Source of the DNA: Hemileia vastatrix
Lineage: Eukaryota; Basidiomycota; Pucciniomycetes; Pucciniales; Zaghouaniaceae
Length of the DNA: 64,000 bases
Reading direction: 5' to 3'
Assembly: GCA_030280995.1 (NCBI GenBank)
Contig: JASXTE010000008.1
Coordinates: forward strand, 17,006,212-17,070,211
The notes below the pieces were generated by a model that had not been told where the DNA came from, made no database searches, and saw only the letters and a program-made list of their open reading frames with translations. Below, piece after piece: positions 58,420-64,000 of the stretch; within the stretch, counting starts at the first letter, position 1, and each line of letters starts with the position of its first letter. Made by a program: the position numbers and the translations under genes.

Positions 58420-59830
58420 TGACACACACACACACGCACACACACACACACTCTCTCTCTCTCTTTATATCAGTGTGTGTAATTTTATTAAGGCACATAA
58501 GATGATTATAAGATTAGATCAGACTGTGAATATGAAAGGAGTCACAAGCTACCAGCTTACGTTTTATGAAAAATAGCTTATAGTTTATAAAGTTTAGAAT
58601 ATCCCGGGATTCACAATTATTATTTTATACGATTTAAGTTTAAGTTTTAGATTACCGGGAAGTGGAGGAAGGCGGTAAAGGTCATAGGTGTTTCTGCGTA
58701 AATCTAATCCTTCTAAAACATGTTTACAATAATTCTTAAATGCTAATGCATGCTCTTTCCCTTTCTCTCTCTCTCTCTCTCTCTGCTTATATATATATAT
58801 ATATTTGTGTGTGTGTGTTGCTGAGATGAGGTGAACTACTACCCCGACAGATAGGGTATTTTGGTTGATCGTTCAAGGTTGAAGATCTTTTCGGTTATTT
58901 TCTTGTAATTTTTTTTTTTTGGGGGGGGGGTGAAGAAGGGGATATAAAGTAAGTATAAGTAAGATTCCAAATTCGGGGTGGGGGGGGGTTCACTTTTATC
59001 ATTCTAGTTCATCTATTTAAGTAGTCTCCTTTCGTTTTTGTTTTCTTTCTTTTCTTTTTTTTTCTTTTTCTGTGAACTGAGACAAACGCTCTGTGTATAT
59101 GTGAGTGATCGCCAATATATATACATAGATAGATAGATAGAGATATACTTCTCACAGATATTACACACTATTCGTTATTTAATATTCAGTATTCAGGAGC
59201 CAGAACAAAGAAGAAAAAAAAAAAAAAAAAAAAAAAAAAAACACCCGAGAGTAAAAAATAATTTCAATTAAATAAATAAATAAAATCAAATAAAGATACA
59301 TAAATAAAATAAAATAAAAAATGAATAAAAAATAAATAAAAAAAGTCAACATGATGAACCAACACGTTTCCCGACTGAGTGATGAAGTGATGTCAGCAAA
59401 AGAAAATTAAATAAAAGTATTAAAATAAAAATAAAAATAAAATAAGAAGATGGAGACTAAGAAAAATCAAGGGATGATGATGAGACAAGTTAATAAATGT
59501 AAACGGACGGTGATCAATCAAACCTCTTCGTTCCTTTCCACCCTACCTTTCTCCCTCCTGCATACCTACATTCATTTATACATACATACATATCTGCCTT
59601 TTTTTTCTTTTCTTTTCTTTTTTTTTCATTAATGAGATGTAATTTATCTCGAACCTGCTTTTTAATTTATTTTTTATTATTTTTAAATTTTCATGTTTCT
59701 GTTCATGATGAGAGAATAATTGGTTATGAAAGGGCTAAGTATGTAAGTAAGTAGAGACACAAATTTAAAAAAAAGTACAACTTCGAAAGACCACTTTTTT
59801 TTTTTTTTTTTTTCCTTCATACTTATCGTC
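58420..59830. repeat. Microsatellite-rich stretch
   Basis: (CA)n then (CT)n at about 58421-58464; (CT)n, (TA)n and (TG)n at about 58761-58819; T-run with G-run at about 58909-58931; a G-run at about 58977-58988; (AGAT)n near 59126-59142; an A-run at about 59213-59241; AATA repeats at 59265-59340; a T-run at about 59796-59813. No coding region found. Confidence 0.8.
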
Positions 59831-60419
59831 ATGTTTGGCATGTATATATCATCTTTAAAACCAAGCTACCAGATGCAATAACGCAAAGCAAATCTTCAAA
59901 GATGATAACTAAATAAAGTAATGGTAACCTAATGCTACTAGCCTTTATGAAATAAAACCAGGGACAAAAAAAATTTTATATATATATATACATATATAAC
60001 ATTAACATTTCCTGCAAGAAATTGTGTAAAGGTGATGTATAATACTATCATCACTAAGAAGAAAGTCAAGAGGAAAAGATACTGCTAACTTAAATAAGGG
60101 GAGAAATATTAAATATATATATCTATAAGGAAGGTGGGTAATTACGATGCAAGTCAAAAAGGTGGTCTCCCTTTAGTGCCTTTTCTTAAATAGATACTCT
60201 TCTCAATCAATCAATCAACTTTTTTTTCGTTGATTGAATTTAGAGAGTAGTAGTAGTTTTTTTTTTTTGTACAATCTCACCCAGAAAGGGGAATGAAGGA
60301 GACGCAAACCACTTAAGCAAGTAAGTACAGATTTGAGAGAGACAGGAATACTAAGGAGAAACAAATGGAAATTTAAAGGTAACACTTTGAGAAACACAAC
60401 TGAGATACGGGCAAGTTAT

Positions 60420-62730
60420 TAAGAAATTTACGAGTATTTACTAAATTTTTTTTCCACGGCAGCCATGACAGGAGAATTAGAAAGGAGCGCAGAAGTAGTG
60501 AAAGGGATTTTGTGTTTAGTAACTATTCTAATAAGAGTATGACGGATAACAGAATCAGCAGGGTAAAAAAGTAAAACATGTTACAGCATATCCTTTGCCC
60601 CCGAGGAGTAGAGGGTGAAAATTAGAGAGTCAGCTGCCTTGAAACAAAAGAGGTAGTTTTTTAGAGGGGAGTTGCTAGAACAACATTGGGAAAAAGCTGT
60701 GGCCAGTGGTCTTGAGAGAATTGAGAGTGATTTGAAAATTTGAGAGGGCTCATATTTTCCTCTGAGTTTCCTAAGAACATCTGGTGATGGAAGAGAGAAG
60801 ATCGATGTGATTTTAAGAAGGATTTTAAAGTGGTCACATAGGGGGGGGGGCAAAAGAAAAGAAAGACTCAGCAAAAGGGGCCAGAGAGTTGACCACCTCA
60901 TCGCCTGGGATGCTCACCTGGCCTGGGCACCATTGCAGTCTCACTTTCAGAGTGGGGTTATACTCAAGAATTTGGTGGACCACATGCTCTATAGCAATAA
61001 ACCCTGATGTGTTAGGAGAAGGTGAGGATAGGGAAGATAACTTCTTGATTACCACATGACTGTCTGAGAGAATTGTGACTGATGCAAGGATGCTATGGAA
61101 GGGATTAGTTAAAAAGAGCCAAAGCCCTAAAAGAACACCCACCAGCTCTACCTCATAGACTGAGTAGAGAAAAGCATCTCCTAGTCCAGTAACAAAGGAA
61201 AGAAGAAAGCCAGGATCAAAGGCAGCAGAAAAATCACCCTCCTTTGATCTTGAGCTGTCAGTGTAGATATAGTGTGAAGGTAAGACGTGAGATGAAAAAG
61301 AGTGGTAAACATTCTTGATGGCTATTTCCTTGGATGAGGCAATGACCTTCTCAAAAGGAGGAGGGGCCTATAGAGGGAAAGTTGCTCCTGTTTTCAAGTC
61401 CATGGAAGTGAGGTGAAAGAAGGAGGGGAAGAAATGGGGAGAGGATAGGAAGTGAAGAGGGTGAAGGTGTGATTTAGGCAAAGGGGAGTTGAGGACGGAT
61501 TTGGAAAGTCATGCCATAGGTTTGGAAGAGGGAATGGTGAGAAGTCTTGCCCAGGCTTTGCATACCACAATATCTAAGCATTGTTTACTTGGAAGAGAAG
61601 CTGAGTCATGGAGGAGGAAGCACACTAGTGTGGAACAGAAACAACCAAGTGCTCTTTGGGTGGCCCTATTGTCAACAACTTGCAACATCTGTGTAGTTCA
61701 TGATGTTTTCCTTGGGTTGTACCAAACAATAGCAGTATAGTCTATTCTAAAATGAATGAGAGAGGAAATGAGAAGCTTATATTAGGGGGTATCAAAGTTA
61801 GAAATTTGTAATTATTTAAAAGGCATTTCACAACACAAAAAGAAAGCCACAAACTTGACATTAACTCTCAATAAAAAGGTGTTTTGGGGGCACAATATGC
61901 CATATTTTAAAAAATTGTCATGGTTAATTTGGTGGAAAAAAGAGGTATTTTGAAATGGAAGATTTCTAACTTTGATACCCCCTATTGATGGAGTGGGATA
62001 CCCCAGCCAGATGATGCAAGTCAGTGGATGGTGGTGGCAGCTTGAAGGCCTTTGGTAACAAGCTTAGTGCTTTGGTGCTTAAAAGAGAGGGTAGAGTCAA
62101 GTCCCATTCCCAACCACTTGATTGAGAGGACAGACATAAATGTTTGACTGTTGAAAATAAGGGAGGGAGGAGACTTTAAGAGGGGAAGACATTTAGTTAG
62201 TAATAACCATTTGGTTTTAGGTACATCAAAAACAGCTGTGTGTGAACAACCCCAGGTGAGGGCCTCATCACCTAATTTTGACAGAGCATGGGTAACATTA
62301 TTTGGTTCTTTGTCAGCTGTAAGGAATATAACATCATAAATACATCCTATTGCTAAGCTGGACTGGGACAGAGAAAGGAGAGTGAGTAAAGTAGAATTGC
62401 AGATAATGTATAAAAGAGGAGATAAAGGGGAGCCTTGAGGGAGGCCCTTAAGGAAAAAGGCATGGGGAGACTCATATGTGGAGAAATAAATACTGGTGTT
62501 GCAACCCTCAAGGGAATTAGTGATAGGATCAATCAAGTCTTGAGGGAGCAGGAGTGAAAGGAGAGTTTTTCAAAGACATTGAATGTTCATTGACGGAAAA
62601 GTACCTTTGATGTCTAGAGAAAGAGTACCAACCACTTTAACTTTCTGACACTGGTCCTTTGTCCAGACAGTGAGGTGAAGTAAAGCATCAGAGAAAAGAT
62701 AAGACAACCTTTTGTACAGCCTTACATACA
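60420..62730 (-). pseudogene. LINE ORF2 fragment (RT and RNase H), broken
   Basis: RT motif A LSLDIKGTFPSMN is near 62625-62585, then KGLPQGSPLSPLLY (about 62460-62419) and GCIYDVIFLT, where the catalytic YxDD has lost its first Asp. Thumb-like KWLGMGLDSTLSFKHQ follows. After the MITE insertion comes RNase H with LSDSHVVIKKL and LQWCPGQVSIPGDEVVNSLA (61142-60834), then a C-terminal part rich in Phe/Leu with the Cys/His motif eroded (FCFKAADSLIFTLYSSG). It closely resembles the end of the first LINE. Stops and frameshifts make it inactive. Confidence 0.75.
61784..61983. mobile_element. 200-bp MITE of the Harbinger-like TIR family
   Basis: Left end AGGGGGTATCAAAGTTAGAAAT and right end read inward AGGGGGTATCAAAGTTAGAAAT are identical for 22 bp (first 20: AGGGGGTATCAAAGTTAGAA). 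Flanks are ATT at 61781-61783 and 61984-61986. The first 12 bases equal the TIR of the 8-kb element at 48468. It lies within the LINE fragment between RT and RNase H. Nearly identical ends point to a recent insertion. Confidence 0.85.
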
Positions 62731-63370
62731 CAAATAGTTTGGTATGAAAATATATATACAAAAAGAGAGAGAAAGAAAGAAAGATTACAGTACATTTCCC
62801 TAGAAAAAGTCTGTGAACACTCTTTTTTTGATGTCACTCACTCAATATTTCTCAGAAAAACTTCTAGTTTTGTATTATGGTTCAACAGCAAGTTTTCTAA
62901 TTAAGTTAATCATATATATATACAAAAAACCCTATGATAACATAAAATAAAATTGAAAAAATTGAAAAATTGAAATATAAAAGGCAAGTTTTTCAGCTAC
63001 CAGAAATGATTTTTTTCTAGCCAGATGAAATACATATCCTTATTAGATAGCTCAGATATTATAGAATTTCTCCTTAATAAATTCTTTTTCAAAAAATAAA
63101 TAAATAATAAAAAATAATTAAATAATTTTTTGTTGAAAAAAGGACAATAAGTCCCCCCCCCCACTGCCCCACCCCAACCCCCCTTTCCTCCACTCCTGTA
63201 AGTTCCATTTTTGAAATTTGCATATTTCCTGCACCAACTGTGCTCTCAAAGTCATTTCAACAATCACACAACACTCATAAACACTTTTTTATCTTAATAA
63301 CACTGCTAATGTATCCTATTTTTATTATTTTCCTCTTTTCCATTCTTATACATATTTTATTTTTCTTTAG
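62731..63370. other. Stretch without genes; C-rich run
   Basis: A (GA)n/(GAAA)n microsatellite at about 62764-62785 lies at the LINE truncation point. A C-rich run at about 63152-63195 precedes the Tc1 fragment. Nothing else is recognised. Confidence 0.4.
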
Positions 63371-64000
63371 ATGTCAAGAGTTTGTGAGAAAAAAACACTG
63401 AGCTTCCATCTGAGAAAAATTGGAAAATTGTTGTTTTATTCAAGGGAGATGTGTCAAATTGGAGAATGTGTGATTTTTTTTATTTGAGGCCTTCAATTGT
63501 ATCTAACCTTTTCAAACATTAGAAGGAATGAGGTACAGTTGAAATAGCTTCCCAGATCTGGATGTCCTTGAAAGCTTCAGAATTTCAACCTCTGTCAACT
63601 TGTAGATGTTATCTCAAGTGAACACAAACAAAAACTCTGAGAAACTACTGAATTACTAGCTACTCCTGCTTCTTCTAGCACTGTCCAAAGAGGAATTTAA
63701 TCACTTGGCTTTAATAAACATGTTTCAGTAAAGAAGCCTTTTATCAACAAGGCTCATAAAGCAAAATGATTGGAATTTGCACAAAAGATTATGATCACTG
63801 GACTGTTAAATATTGGAGAAAGATCATCTGTTAAGATGAATCTTTTTTTGAGATAGGGAAAAGTTCCTATTTTATTCTGGATTAGTGCATAAAAGAAGAA
63901 AAACACATTGATCAATGTCTTAAACCCACATTCAAGAGTAAACAAACATTAAAAATAGTTTGGGATGCATTTTTCAACAAAACACAACTTCTCCTCATCT
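63371..64000 (+). pseudogene. Tc1/mariner transposase, decayed, runs off the window
   Basis: ATG at 63371 (MSRVCEKKTLSFHLRKIGKL). The readable blocks are KKPFINKAHKAK (about 63733-63768), DHWTVKYWRKIIC with DES (about 63790-63840) and, after frameshifts, the region before VWDAFF (about 63960-63980). Together they give the Tc1 pattern of the bipartite HTH end, W..V.WSDES (first catalytic Asp) and VWG.F. Several frame changes and stops are needed to join them. The second half and the 3' TIR lie beyond the window. Confidence 0.6.

Larger units (their letters stand above)
60253..62730 (-). mobile_element. LINE fragment, 5'-truncated, - strand, with MITE insertion
   Basis: Same family as the LINE at 2340. 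The 3' end is marked by GAGATTGTAC followed by an A-run (- strand; T-run at 60251-60262), like the tail at 8112. The 5' truncation falls within RT, just before motif A, as is usual for incomplete LINE insertion. Confidence 0.75.

Noticed and set aside
62151..62339. 62-residue + strand ORF
   Set aside because: Antisense shadow of the LINE reverse transcriptase.

Overview
This is repeat-dense, AT-rich eukaryotic DNA with no intact host gene that I can support. Family content points to a fungus, most plausibly a rust (Pucciniales). Supporting families are chromodomain Ty3/Gypsy elements, Tad-like LINEs, PIF/Harbinger-type transposases and, most tellingly, TET/JBP-like 2OG-Fe(II) dioxygenases, which are known to be expanded in rusts and mushrooms. 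Genes carry short GT-AG introns. CG dinucleotides look rare across the transposons and commoner at about 57.9-59.6 kb, which would fit cytosine methylation and deamination of repeats. The assignment to a rust is an inference.

Layout. 1-1534: 3' end of a Ty3/Gypsy chromovirus (chromodomain, then LTR), + strand. About 2340-8130: a nearly full-length but broken LINE, + strand. 8172-8281: a hairpin MITE with TTA target duplications. 10063-15639: CACTA-like non-autonomous elements with hairpins at their ends, including a 4.9-kb member (10740-15636, TCA duplications) that holds a 261-bp MITE and a pyrimidine/purine fold-back. 16457-30985: first copy of a Harbinger-like element carrying an accessory DNA-binding/coiled-coil gene, a TET-like oxygenase and a transposase, all decayed. 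It has a large satellite array into which a Ty3/Gypsy copy inserted (19651-26048, GAAAT duplications). 31057 to about 45640: a second large CACTA-like element in reverse orientation, split by a 10.9-kb Ty3/Gypsy copy (31759-42690). That copy holds a Copia-like solo LTR and another 261-bp MITE. 46.5-48.4 kb: small repeats and a MITE. 48468-56529: second Harbinger-like element, 8.06 kb, with clear TIRs, the same three genes in much better condition, tandem arrays, a C-rich/G-rich fold-back and a perfect 32-bp palindrome. 56.5-60.2 kb: AT-rich and microsatellite-rich DNA with no gene seen. About 60253-62730: a 5'-truncated LINE on the - strand, interrupted by a 200-bp MITE of the Harbinger TIR family. 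63371-64000: start of a decayed Tc1/mariner transposase.

The central observation is the Harbinger-like element family whose cargo pairs a DDE transposase with a TET-like dioxygenase and a DNA-binding coiled-coil protein. It is seen twice in one window with the oxygenase gene in opposite orientations, and the same TIRs occur on short MITEs. A reasonable hypothesis is that the oxygenase oxidises methylcytosine and so counters silencing of the element, but nothing in the sequence proves this.
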